From Ascidia mentula (taxonomy: Eukaryota; Chordata; Ascidiacea; Phlebobranchia; Ascidiidae): a stretch of DNA of 64,000 nt. The translations under genes were made by a program, and so were the position numbers. Shown in pieces: positions 1 through 11,600 of this stretch (position 1 is its first letter; each line of letters opens with the position of its first letter). Where the stretch lies: positions 1,369,001-1,433,000 of the forward strand of contig OX387204.1 of the NCBI GenBank assembly GCA_947561715.1. Reading direction: 5' to 3'. The notes beneath the pieces are model-generated. The model had not been told where the DNA came from, ran no database searches, and saw only the letters and a program-made list of their open reading frames with translations.

Positions 1-29
1 TATTTCAAAACAGTATGTGGACAACTCAC

Positions 30-1215
30 TGTGTCATGTCGGCAACGGCCTTCGATCCTGCTATAGACCCTCCTATTAAATAAAGCATCGCCCATAACCA
101 GTTGTAAACCATTCCAAAGACGGGAGTTTTCAAAAGTTTCAGAGCTCTGTACTTCTCATCACAGCTCATCGCCATCACGGCAAGCAAAGTACTGCAAACA
201 ATATTTTTATGGACCTGTAACTTTCACAGATGTGTAGGCTAAACTATATTTTGTAAATTTGGGCCTTTTGTAAGATGTCTTATCATAGATAACTCGGCAT
301 TTTACCGCCATGTTTTGCACATTTGTACGAGTAGGCTACATCCTGATGAAAAGGCTGCTGCAGAGCAACCGAAAAGTTGATATGTAAAACTATTATATCC
401 AGAAGAGCCTTGCAGTAGATATTCCTTAACTTCAAAGATCACAATGATATCTATGCGCTTCTCACACCCGTATGGGCCCTGATGTTGTGCCGTACCTTAT
501 GGGCCCGACCTACCACGGTTATTGCAAGTGACGTAAATTGGAGGCAAACTATCTCTTACTACAAGTTAGGATCATTTACGCACCCGGACATAATCCACGA
601 GACGATGAAGAAGCAAAGCGAAAATCCCAAGGGACATGGCATCCGGTAGGTGGCTCCCGCGTGCGACCATCCAGCTATCAACGTCCAACACAAAAACGCC
701 CCCACTATCTCCGAAATAAACAAGAATCCCTCCACCGAGCAAAGATATTCTTTAGCCGAATGCGTGGGCCTTTCTGGATGTCGGTTGTCTCTTATTCTTG
801 CGGCTTCAGAATTGCTGACCAAAGCCGACACTGTTTCCGCTGGTGGGCTCGGAGCTTGCTTCTTGACCGAAGAAACAGTAGATGCGATTCCAGCGCTGCC
901 GCCGAACGATTTCAGAGAGCGATTCGAAGCTGTCCCCAACGGAACGTTGTACATATTATCTCCATGATCGTACTCCTCCTGCTCCCGATCGCTGGTAACA
1001 TTTTTCTCATCGCTCTGGCTCTCGAAGTCCTCATCTTCATCTTCTTCACTGAAGGCGTGGCGACTATTTGCGAGTTCGGAGGCAAGTCCCTCCTCTTGCT
1101 CCATCGGCAACTCGACGTTGGTGTCCCCACAATCCATGTAGTGCATCGACGCCGTCTCACTCGGTTCCGGGAGGGCCCGGGGGGCGTAATCACCGTCGGT
1201 CGATGATTCCGCCAT
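30..1215 (-). CDS. MARVEL-domain four-TM membrane protein, 5' part (3' end outside window)
   Basis: Two exons are visible on the minus strand: 1215 to 560 and 191 to 30, with donors at 559-558 and 29-28 and an acceptor at 193-192. The start is the ATG at 1215 (MAESSTD). The first ~150 residues are acidic and Ser/Glu-rich, probably a cytoplasmic tail. A first membrane helix follows (VEGFLFISEIVGAFLCWTLI) and a second (LGFSLCFFIVSWIMSG). Exon 2 carries two more hydrophobic stretches, around LLAVMAMS and NWLWAMLYLIGG. The motif order resembles MARVEL proteins (CMTM, MAL, physin families), which act in vesicle trafficking and membrane apposition; that is family knowledge. The donor at 29 shows the gene continues to the left. 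The intron carries a foldback-repeat copy near 330-425. MARVEL is fairly sure; the subfamily is not. Confidence 0.75.
330..425 (+). repeat. Half copy of foldback repeat family 2
   Basis: The stretch holds CTGATGA, an imperfect GGCTGCTG/GAGCAACC hairpin, GAAA, and an end reading CCAGAAGAGCC. The same order occurs near 21268-21433, 24170-24385 and, inverted, 63115-63205. It lies in the intron of the MARVEL gene. Only one arm is clear here. Confidence 0.6.
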
Positions 1216-2667
1216 GACGCCACGAACACCAAACAGTGGTTCCAAAAATATTATTCAAACAAGATTTATGTGAGCTTGTTCGTAGCCTATAAAGAAAATT
1301 TCGCCAGATACAATATGCAATAGATTGGTTTTCAAAACCTTTTGCTACCAGTCAAAAATCTATTCCACTAATTTTACAAAACGCGCTTTTTGCCATGCTT
1401 AAATTACTGATACTCCAAGTGCTCCTGGTAGAAAGTTTCCTTGAAATGATCTTGAAGGCCCGATCGCCTGTGCCTGAAGCGTCAATCCAATTCAATCATT
1501 AACTCGTATACCCCTTGCACCTCTGTGCAGGTTTGGTAACCGTGTAACGAGAGTGTAACCCCGCCCAAGCAATTTCGTGTCGTACAAGCATCTTGTCCAC
1601 ATTCTCCACTTGCGTTGCCGAGTGACTTCGTTCAAACGACGTATACGCTCTGTTACCAAGCAACGCTTTCTTCTGATTTCTAACCAACCAGGGGTGCGAG
1701 GTTTGCCGGGGATTTAAAATTTAAACCCTTACATGATTGACAGCTTATTGGTCAGGTGTGAAAAATTGACTCGGGAGCGAAAGTGTTTTTTTTACAAAAT
1801 CGCACGGTTTCACCAACATACAAGCAAACTATAAACGTATAAATGTATATTATTTAAATGTGATGCCTCAGACTTGCCAAGTAAAAGGCTAATTGTATTT
1901 GCATTGCTTCCTAACTGTGATCGACATCCCTACATTAACGTGAAGGTCGCCGATTGCGAGCTGCAAGTTCGCTCATCAGTGGAACTTGACCTCAATAAAC
2001 CCGTTCCATATCATATCCAGTAGGTGAGTCAGTAGAGGTCAAGGTATTGAGTTGAAACCTCACCGGAATCGTTTTTAGTTCCTCGTTTGTATAGGTCAGG
2101 TAGAGTGGCCCAGTTTTGGCAGTGTTACCACTATCTCCATAACTGTAGGTATTTGAATACCAACAACAAGCTCACCTTCGTTGCTATAGTTAAGGGTCAC
2201 ACCTTTTGTTTTCCTATGCTTACATATTCGGAGAGAGCAAAGCGTTTATTTTTATTGGCATATGCACAAGCAAGCGTTGCAATAGACATTCAATTCTCCA
2301 CACACGAAACTGTGAAAACGATGGCAACATAAAAGAGGCTTTGGTGTAACTACATTAGGAACATGGGAAAACTTGAATGAAACTTACGGGAACGGTTTGA
2401 GGAAACTATTGAGGAGCACAAAATATTTGACAGTCGTCATGCTTGGACAGTGCTGAATAAAAATACTCGATCATGACTAATAAAAAAACACACAGAAAAA
2501 ACTGATGCGGCAAAACCGTTGTTTCTGATTTAAAAAAAAACTTCTGCATATCATTTCCCCCATATATACATCACCTCACCAACTTTCAACTTTTTCACAG
2601 CATAAAACGCTTTTTTTTCAAGTAATCTCCTCTGACAACCTTATTTCAGTTCGCAAACAAATCATAT
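1216..2667. other. Intergenic; SINE-like fragment only
   Basis: No convincing gene is visible. A GAGTTGAAACCTCACC stretch at about 2048-2063 resembles the tRNA-type B box seen in the SINE-like copies near 5330 and 26625. The strand 5' of the MARVEL gene lies here and should hold its promoter, but no core element could be picked out. Confidence 0.4.
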
Positions 2668-5600
2668 TTACACGTGGTTTGATGATAAGGTAGAAACAGC
2701 TGTACTTCTACGTCGCCACGAGCGTAACAGGCCACGGTTGAAAGCGGCTTTCAAACTACTGGTGCTTGCCGTGCGCCCCCTGCCGGTGTGGTCTCTGTTG
2801 ATTCGGTACAACTGAAGGTGGCGCTGCAGGCCCCGGCGAACCTATTAAAATAAAGCAGGTCTTTTACCAGCAGTCGTTTGGTTGTTACGAAATAATGAAT
2901 GAATTGAAAAGATCTCATCCTATAAAATACTAAACAGGCAGTTTTTAAAGGTATTTGAGGTTCACGTGAGAGCACATGATACGAGCTGTTGAAATCTCGA
3001 ATGTTGCGTCATAGAAGGGCAGTTGCGACGACACAATTGCCGGATACCTAATAACTGACCTCGTGGTTGAACACGCAGTAGACAAGAAAGATGGCGAAAC
3101 CTTGTACGGAGTTGAGGACGACGAAGACCACGGTGAGCGCGAAGCTCTTGTATCCGAACATTCCACAAATCCAGGGAATTCCCAACAGAGGAAGGAGAAC
3201 AATCGCTCCTAGGAAGGGAAAGCGGTTATTCAAATGGCGGTAAAAGGGAAATACCGCGGTTTGGAATCAATACAGCGGATGAGGGGGAATCACCTTTTAC
3301 GGCCGTCCGAGCGTCAGCTAGAAAATTCCTGTCGTTTGCATTGGCTGATGACGTCATACGAGGTCTTTCCATGACGCGGTTTTGTAGATAAACTTGTGAG
3401 GGGGATCGGGATTGGGGTCTGCAAGGAATGGAAAGAGTAGAACGGGAGCCAAACATAAAAAATCAACCCTTTCCTATTTCAACTTTGTTTAAAATGTTAA
3501 ACAACTTCTGTAAGAAATCGTAAACTGTAAATACAGGCGAAATATATAGATCATGGACAACGTTAAACTTATATTAATTACAGGAGTTGTTATAAAATAT
3601 GTTACTTTGCTGGCCATAAAGACAGCAGGAGATTCAAAGTAAACACACTTCCATTGGTTATGTTTAAATGTGGGTCGTGTTGTGCGATAAAAAATAAAAA
3701 TGAACTTGAAACTAAACAATATTGTTTGGAAACACTGATGGTTGTTTGTCGTATCACAAGAAATATTTACGTAACTAACAACATAGCAATTATACAAGAA
3801 GCAAAACCAACCTGCTTGGTGTGAAGGCACTGCCATGTAAGGCTGAGTCATCTCCTTCAGTGATGCTGGCACTAAATTGTTCGCTTGATGTCGTTCTGTA
3901 TTCCGATACTTTGGCAGCCTGAAACGTACGTTTGATTAATGTCCACATGCCGTTACAATATTATCTTCAGTTTAATTTAATAAACTTTGCTGTGCCACTG
4001 CAGCGCCACCTACCGATTTAACTTTGGGACGGTAAGCGGTGTTGTTGTAACCTTGACCTTGACCTACGAACTGTTGTTTCGCGTTGAAAGCTTGCATTCC
4101 CTTGCTCCGACCCGATAACTTGACCAACACCTGAACACAAGGTTCACATTTTTTCATTCAATTCATTTTTTTGTGTTTTAAAGGCGTCAAAGTTATTGCT
4201 ACGACACGTTTGAAGGTCAGATGGGGACAGAAAGACAGAGTAGGAAAAACAGAAGTATTTTGTCAAGGTCATTTATTTGAACCATGTGACATACCTGTAT
4301 GACCTTGCAGAGTATGACAAGGTTAAACGCGATTACAGCAATCGCGGGTCCAATGAAACTCCACGTCATCCCCGACTCGGCATCCAGCCAACAGCTCGAG
4401 TATTTCTGAATTTCTGCAAATAAAGATCCCACAAATTATGGGTACGTACAAAGAAAAACGTACAAAGAAAGAATTAGTTAAAACCCACGGTGTTGATTAT
4501 GACCGAATAATGTGAAGAAAAAATAACTGAAATCTACCAGGAAAATGAAAAAAACAAAAACAAGAGAAAATGTGATAGAAACAACAGAAATCAGTCTGTG
4601 TTGCTGGTTGGTGACCGGCGGATAATTCTATAGGAATGATATTTGGCGAAATTAACTTTTGTATTGTTTTTATTGAAAAATATAAAGATCTTACTGACGC
4701 TGATCGTCTGCCACGGTTTCGGAGAATTTTAAGAGATTCACACTTTGCAGTTGGATCAATTATTAACACTTGATTCAAGGGCTGCCGAGCATTGCGGTCA
4801 TCCTTTAGTTTTACTCAGTGGTCGTACCGTTTGGATCTATTGGTGGGTAAAGATATTGTCCGTCGTCGCAGTACTGTACTTCTGGGGCTGGTTGGATGTA
4901 GACGTCGTTCGTCAATCCGTATCCTGCCGATATTGCGACGATGATTGCGGGCGTCAACCAACCTACTGCGTACATCCACCTTCGACTTTCAAGTTTGGAG
5001 TGTACGAACACCTGAAGGGGGAAATTTGTGTTTACTTAAACAGGTTTTTGTCGAAATGTTTTTGATTTAAGGTTGTTTCTTTGAGTTCGCAACTAAACGT
5101 ATTCGGACTTTAATCATCAACGAATACCTAAAGAAAACCAAATATTTTTTAAGCAGCACAGAGGTGTGTCATGCTGTTGTACACGAAGCCAGGATACCCC
5201 CACTGCGAAAGCCCTTGCGACCTCAGATATCTTATTCAGATAGTTCATTAGCATCGCAGTCAAGGCATTTAAGCTAAGCTCAATGCCCCTTTTTCCGATA
5301 TAAAAAATCAAGTCTCCGTTGAGGTTTGAACTCGCAACCTTGGACTTACCATGCAGTTCCACACAGCATATTTCGTAAACATTTTACGTTTTTAAATGGT
5401 GCCAATTTGGTCAAACTAAGATACATAATCATAGATTCAAGTATTTATAAACTGTTAATACATCAGTGTTGCGTTGCTACCAGTCATCCTATATTCGGCG
5501 TTTGTGTTGCATGGGTTTCGTGACTTAATTTGGATCCATCCACGTCAAGAGTTTTAAACCTCCAACCCCGGTCTTACAATTTTTCCATGGGAGTAAGTTT

Positions 5601-8600
5601 GGTTTCAATACACGGAAGGGACAAAGCACGCGCAACTTCCTTTAAAGTAGAGTCCATAGAAGGAATGTTGCACGTAATATTGAGAAGGGTCCGGGAAAGG
5701 TCATAACTCGTACGCGGGTTTCAGTGTTTTCAAATGGCTTGGCAACGCAATCTGGCGAAATTATGTCAATTGCTGCTGGAACATGAATGACATTCGTTAA
5801 GACCTATTTTCTTCTGAGAACAATTTTTCAAACCTTTTTTTGCTGCAAACCCATTTTTTGCAACAATTGCAGCTTTTCTCCTCACCTGCACAACGTAAAG
5901 GTAGAGGAAGATTCCTTCCACCAACATCCACATGAAAGCTGACAGGAGAAAGTAGTGCGTTGCTATGGTAACGGTCACACACAACTCGTTTGACTGGACA
6001 GCAAAATCGGCACCAAGCTGCAAGTTAAAATGCTGATGTAAGTCTTAAGCCCAACATAGTTTACTGGGCCGAACAGCTTTAAGGTCACGAACAATGGTTT
6101 AGAATATATGACAAAGAGCATTGTTGTAACTTTCCACCAAGGTTACGAACTACATTCAATATTTAGTTCGTAAGCTATTTTTTTCAATTACCAAGTCTGC
6201 CCTTTTTTTTCAATATTCCCAAACTGGCGTTTACCTGATAAAGCGAGTTGAACACTCGAAAGTTTGTGTTTGGAAAGAAATAAAAAATCTGTCTGATTAA
6301 TTAGTGCCAATACACCAAAAAACAGCAGTTCAGTGACGTCAGATTGCTTTCTGGACACCTTAAAGTTTACCTGGATGAGATGAACGAAGAGGAGGGCGAT
6401 GACGAGGTTCATGTGAGCTTTTAATCGATCGTTCCTCACAGATTCACGGACAAGACAGAAGGCGATGAAGGAAATGAGCAAACCGACAACGGATAAACTG
6501 GATCCCACGTATTCCGCTATGTTCAACCACTGATGAGGGAAAACAGATGGTTAGGAAGTTCAACACGGTGTTGTTTACAGACACACATTTTCCACTGTAT
6601 ACATTTATTAGTATTGGGCTAGTCTTCTGTATTATTAGTTTCTGGTGCATTAAGATATAGCACAGTAGTTGTTTATTAGTTTCTGTAAAAGTTTTCAATG
6701 TGATTCATTTCTGATTTACGAATTATCTTGCAACGTTGTGAAACTTAGCAAGTTGCAAGAAGCGCTGTATCGAAACTAATTCGTTTCACTGCCTGGAGTT
6801 CTTTTACCCTTTCAACACACGACTCGGAATAGAGGAAAATTAATACACAGTCCAACTCACAGCTGCCTGTCCTTCTGTGGTGTTGTACTCAGGGTCGTAA
6901 GGCATCATAAAAGCGGCGAAGTTTGTCGTGTGGTTACAGTGACACGTCACGCCCTGGTGATCAGCACCTGTCACGTGACACCCGGTCGACCGCCATTGGT
7001 TGGTTTCCGTGTCCAGGTATTCGCACGAGAGGCACCTCCGCGTGGTGGCGCCAGATTCCACGTTGACGTCATCGTTGAAATTCATCCTGCGAGTTGGGAG
7101 AAATGCATTTTGATGAAATCGCGCTTTCCGATAGAACCATTGAATAGCTGTGAGCACTGTGGATTTCAGGGTGTCCCACGGGAAAGTACAAAGGGCTAAA
7201 GATAACTTTTTGCTTATTATATACTTTGGAGGTGTATGTTTTTTCAGATTCTGGCAAATGTTACATTTTTTTAACACCCTAGTATAAAAGTATTATCTTT
7301 GCTTCGGGTCAAAGCGAAAACGAAAACTTGGACACAATTTGCAACAAAACTTTAATAAAATATTCGCAAGCGGTTACTTGTAAGTGACTGGGACTGATTT
7401 CTTGGCTTGATCAGTGGCCGTGCTCAGAGAAATGACGCCGCCTTTGCCGACGAACAATTTTAAATCCGGGGAACTGGCGTTACTTCGGTTTCCACTGATT
7501 TCCTGCAAGGTTTCCCACCACGAGTTGTAATGTAGGGCGTACACTAAAATGACAAGGTTCCTCCTTAATTGTGGTAAAAACATTCAATATTTTCTTTCTG
7601 AAATCGACATTTTTCCAACGTCACTTGTTGTGCGTGACACAGGTAGAAACTTCACATTTGCTAAATTGCAAAGCACAGTTTGACACGAGGCTATTTATAC
7701 TATAATTTTTGAATTGTGGTAAAATCCAGCCCTTAAATAGACATAGTCTTTATACCAGTCACACTTGGAAAGATAGGAATTAAATTGTTTGAAACAAAAT
7801 GCTTCAGATTCATGTCAGCTATAGTTTGTGCTAAATAACAGAAAATTCAGTTTAGCCTACAAAGAGATCGTTGATTAAAAATATTTTTTTGCACTGCAGT
7901 CATTTGTTGTCCTTGAGATTATTTTGCATTTACAAAACTTAACAGTATGAACATTATTGAACATTAGTAACAAGGAACCATGTATAGCATAAGCTCTAGG
8001 CGACTTCTAGGTTAAGATTTCTTACCGTAAACGTTGCCAGAGTCGTCATCCTTGAAAGGTTGAGTCCAGACCTGGGCGCCGGTGAATGAGAATTCAACCG
8101 TGTCGTTGCTATCTGGAAACCAATAACCAATAGTTAATTTTGTCTTGAAACAATTTGTTTAGGTGAATGTGTTTTGAATTTCCAATGATATTTATTGTGT
8201 GTTGTGGTTATTCACATGTAGACTATTTAAAAATATTAACAATTAAATATTCTTCCAAGATATGCGTCTGGACCGCCTAAATTATTTTATTTTTTTCTTC
8301 AAAACTTCGGTAAAAACAAAATCAATTTGTAAATAAAACATTATTGGGTAAAAATTTGGTACCTTTGTTATACTTTCCCATCTTAACGCTCATGACTGCT
8401 TGATCAATTTCTTCTTTTGATTGTTGGTCGGAATCTTTCAGGATAATCTTGGAAAACTGTCCCACGAATTTCTCGCTGTTCACCAGGACGTCTTTGAACA
8501 CATCTTCACTGCTGCTCTGTGCCGTCTGTACCAAGGTTTATAGATGAATTTATTGGGCTTCTGGTCTGCGTTTTTTCTTTATTACGCCAACGACAGACCA

Positions 8601-11600
8601 AAAATACTTCATAGAAACAAAGTTTTGTGTCGGCTTCAATGAAACTTTAAATTTGTTTACAATTTTTTTTGACACGGCGCAAGTTCCGTAAATCGTTTCA
8701 AAGTGCGCCGCACGTGAAAACATCTGAGAACCACTGGTTGAAGTGATTTGCACTTTCAGAAAAGGCTGTGAAAGAAAATACAAATATTTAAAAGTTCAAA
8801 CCTTCTGCCACACTCCAACGCTGGATTTGCCGATGGCAGTATCCACGATTCCAATGTAATTGTTAAGCATGTCCTTGCCGAAATTGACCAAACTTCCACT
8901 AAATTTTTCACGCTTCACTAGCGTGTTGCTGGCTTCGGCAAGGTAACTTTGTACGTCCAGAAGTTTCATCATATCTTCACCACTCTGTGGCGGGTGAAGC
9001 TTGGAGCCGTTTTGCAAAGCAGTGGCAAAACCCAACACCCTTTTATCCCTGTTTGAATTTCGACAAAATGGCGGTCAATCAAATGCAAAATAATGTTGGT
9101 TACTTTGAATACACACACTGGGGTTGTGTGTTAACCAAAATCTTGTCATGTTTTTTCATTATGGTTCACTTGGTTATATTTGGACTGTAGTATTAGCATT
9201 TAAGTGCGATTTGCTGTCAAGCTACGTATGCATATTTTGACGTTTAGTAATAATCGTAACATTTGAAGTTCTACTGACAATCGAGCGAAAATATTTTACG
9301 TTTTTGCTTCAAGTTGAGTGTTAGCAAATTGTATTACGACTGAAAGCAAAATAAGCTTAAATATAGTTGAAAACCGCCGACCATTTCACACTAACAAGTA
9401 TTTTGCACCGTCAGGAGTTTTTCCGGCGAAAATAATTACAACTGTCCCAAAACCATACTGTAAGTTTAGATGTTAAAACTCACGTGAGATCGTTGCAAAG
9501 CATGTTGTCGATGTGTGGGCACTTGCCTTCCATGTAAGTTCTGGGACAGAGAATGTGTTTCAGGAAGTCGTAGTTTACCGAGAGAACGTACATGAGGTCA
9601 ACAGTGATGTTGAAGACATCTTCTTTGGTGCGACTATCACTATCGAGTCTGAAGGCCTGTAAAGATTTTAAGAACCGAAATGACGAGTCAATTCCGATAG
9701 AAAGAGAAAGGAAACCAATGTTTTACGTTTAGTCTGCGATATTTCAAGCTTGCCACACTAACCAAATTACACTAATTCCTGTTGTTTATCTAACGTTTTT
9801 CACATACACCTGTATGCAGCTCTCATTGATTATTATGGCTCTTTTAAGCATATAATATTTTTCACACACTTATACAGAAAGGAGATGCACTGGCAACACA
9901 AAAAGGTCAACACCAGGGTTTCTCAGCGGCGGCCTTCTGAGGTTGCGGGAACCAATAGTCCATGAGGAAATGCTTTAGAAACTGACAACAACGAAACTCT
10001 GAACTTTCTTACTTTGTTCACGAGAATCACCGACTGCACGCCATCCTTCAAAGGACAACTTTCACTGTGCTCGCTTCCAACCACATCTCGCCATAAGTCA
10101 GGAATTTCGTCGATGCAACTGTAGCTGTAACTAGACTTGTCGATCAGGTGGTTGAAATACCAATTTGTAGAACTCCGCCCCAGCGCACAATCCAAACTTC
10201 CTCTGTTTTAAGAAACAAATCGTTGAGTCGATTAGAAGTGGTTAAATTCACCTTCGCCAGACAATTTTATAACGTCTAACATGAAAATTAACTGAACTAA
10301 TTTAAGCAAATTCTACTTTTTTTCCCAAGTAATGAACCAAAGCTATCTTTGTGTATAAGCTGCAGACAGATGGCCACTGTTTCGACCTAAAACACCAGCT
10401 GCACTGATGAGACTTTTTAGGTCGAAACAGTGGCCATCTGTCTGCAGCTTATACACAATTCATATTATTAGCTCCACATTGCTTGCCAAAGCTATCTTTG
10501 CTGATAATGCTCGGAATAAAAGCGGAGGGCTGAGCGTCAATTTTTATTTTAACGTTGACTTAGAAACATAGCGCAACACAATGAAGCATTTGGAATTTGC
10601 CTGTGTGCAGTATAGCCTTGCGCCGGCCCTGTAAATGTGATAGCGTACCCTACCTGGCGTCGTTGAGTTTCTTGTAAGTTGAAATGTCGCTTGTCCGGTT
10701 CACTATCCTCTCGATCTCCTCATCAATGACGTGAAGAGCTTTCTTCAGTTGCATTTTATCGTGCTCGCTTATTTTGTGGCCTGTAATTTGTCAAACCTAG
10801 CTCTTGTTTTTTGTAGATTTCTGGGCTAAAATTTACACCAAAAATAACCATCTCTAACACCAAAAATAACCATCTCTAACACCAAAAATAACCATCTCTA
10901 ACACCAAAAATAACCATCTCTAACACCAAAAATAACCATCTCAAACAATCAAAAAAGGTGTTTTTGTCAGTGGTGGTTAAGTAACTCGCAACAAACTTGT
11001 TTCGTTGAATTTACTTTGAGCGACGAGTCTCGACGAGATATCATGATGGACTTGATCCAGGACCCAGAAATTGGTGTCAAAATTTTTGGCTGGTGCATAA
11101 ACCAGGGATTCGGTTAAGTTCCAAGATCCGAATAGAACCATTAGCGATGAGTTGTAAGTCGTAAGTTCTTCATTGAATGCGTCGGGAAAAACGGGGGGAT
11201 TGTCTAAACAAAGGAGTTAATTACTCTAACTAGGAAAGCCAAAGCTAATATATGCACCAATGATGAGCTCGGAAGTGCGAAACGTTTGCTTAATGATGGT
11301 TAGCATATTAGCTTTGGCCTCTGTATTTAGAATTAAGTTAAACAAGTTTTCAGGGTTATCCTGAGTAAACATCAAACACATTCACGCACGTCTTTACAGA
11401 AGTGCCCGTTTTTTTTTGAATTAAAATTACCACATTAATAAATCAATTAAATCGTCATCAGAAGGTGAAGGATTTTTCCCCGTGGAAACACTTTTTTAAG
11501 TGTGACTTTGTGCATTCCAGTGGCTAACCGTTTTATTTATCTTTCTTCTGCGATCAGTATTCTAATATCTTCTATAGGATTAGACTTCAAAATATCTTGC

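Noticed and set aside
4692..4739. Possible extra adhesion GPCR exon between TM4 and TM5
   Set aside because: It has an acceptor and a good donor, but including it breaks the frame of the TM5 exon; the donor at 4827 on the previous exon restores frame without it.
11255..11315. TGATGAGC...GCGAAACG, hammerhead-like
   Set aside because: The essential first C of the core is A and stem III does not pair; kept only as a foldback.
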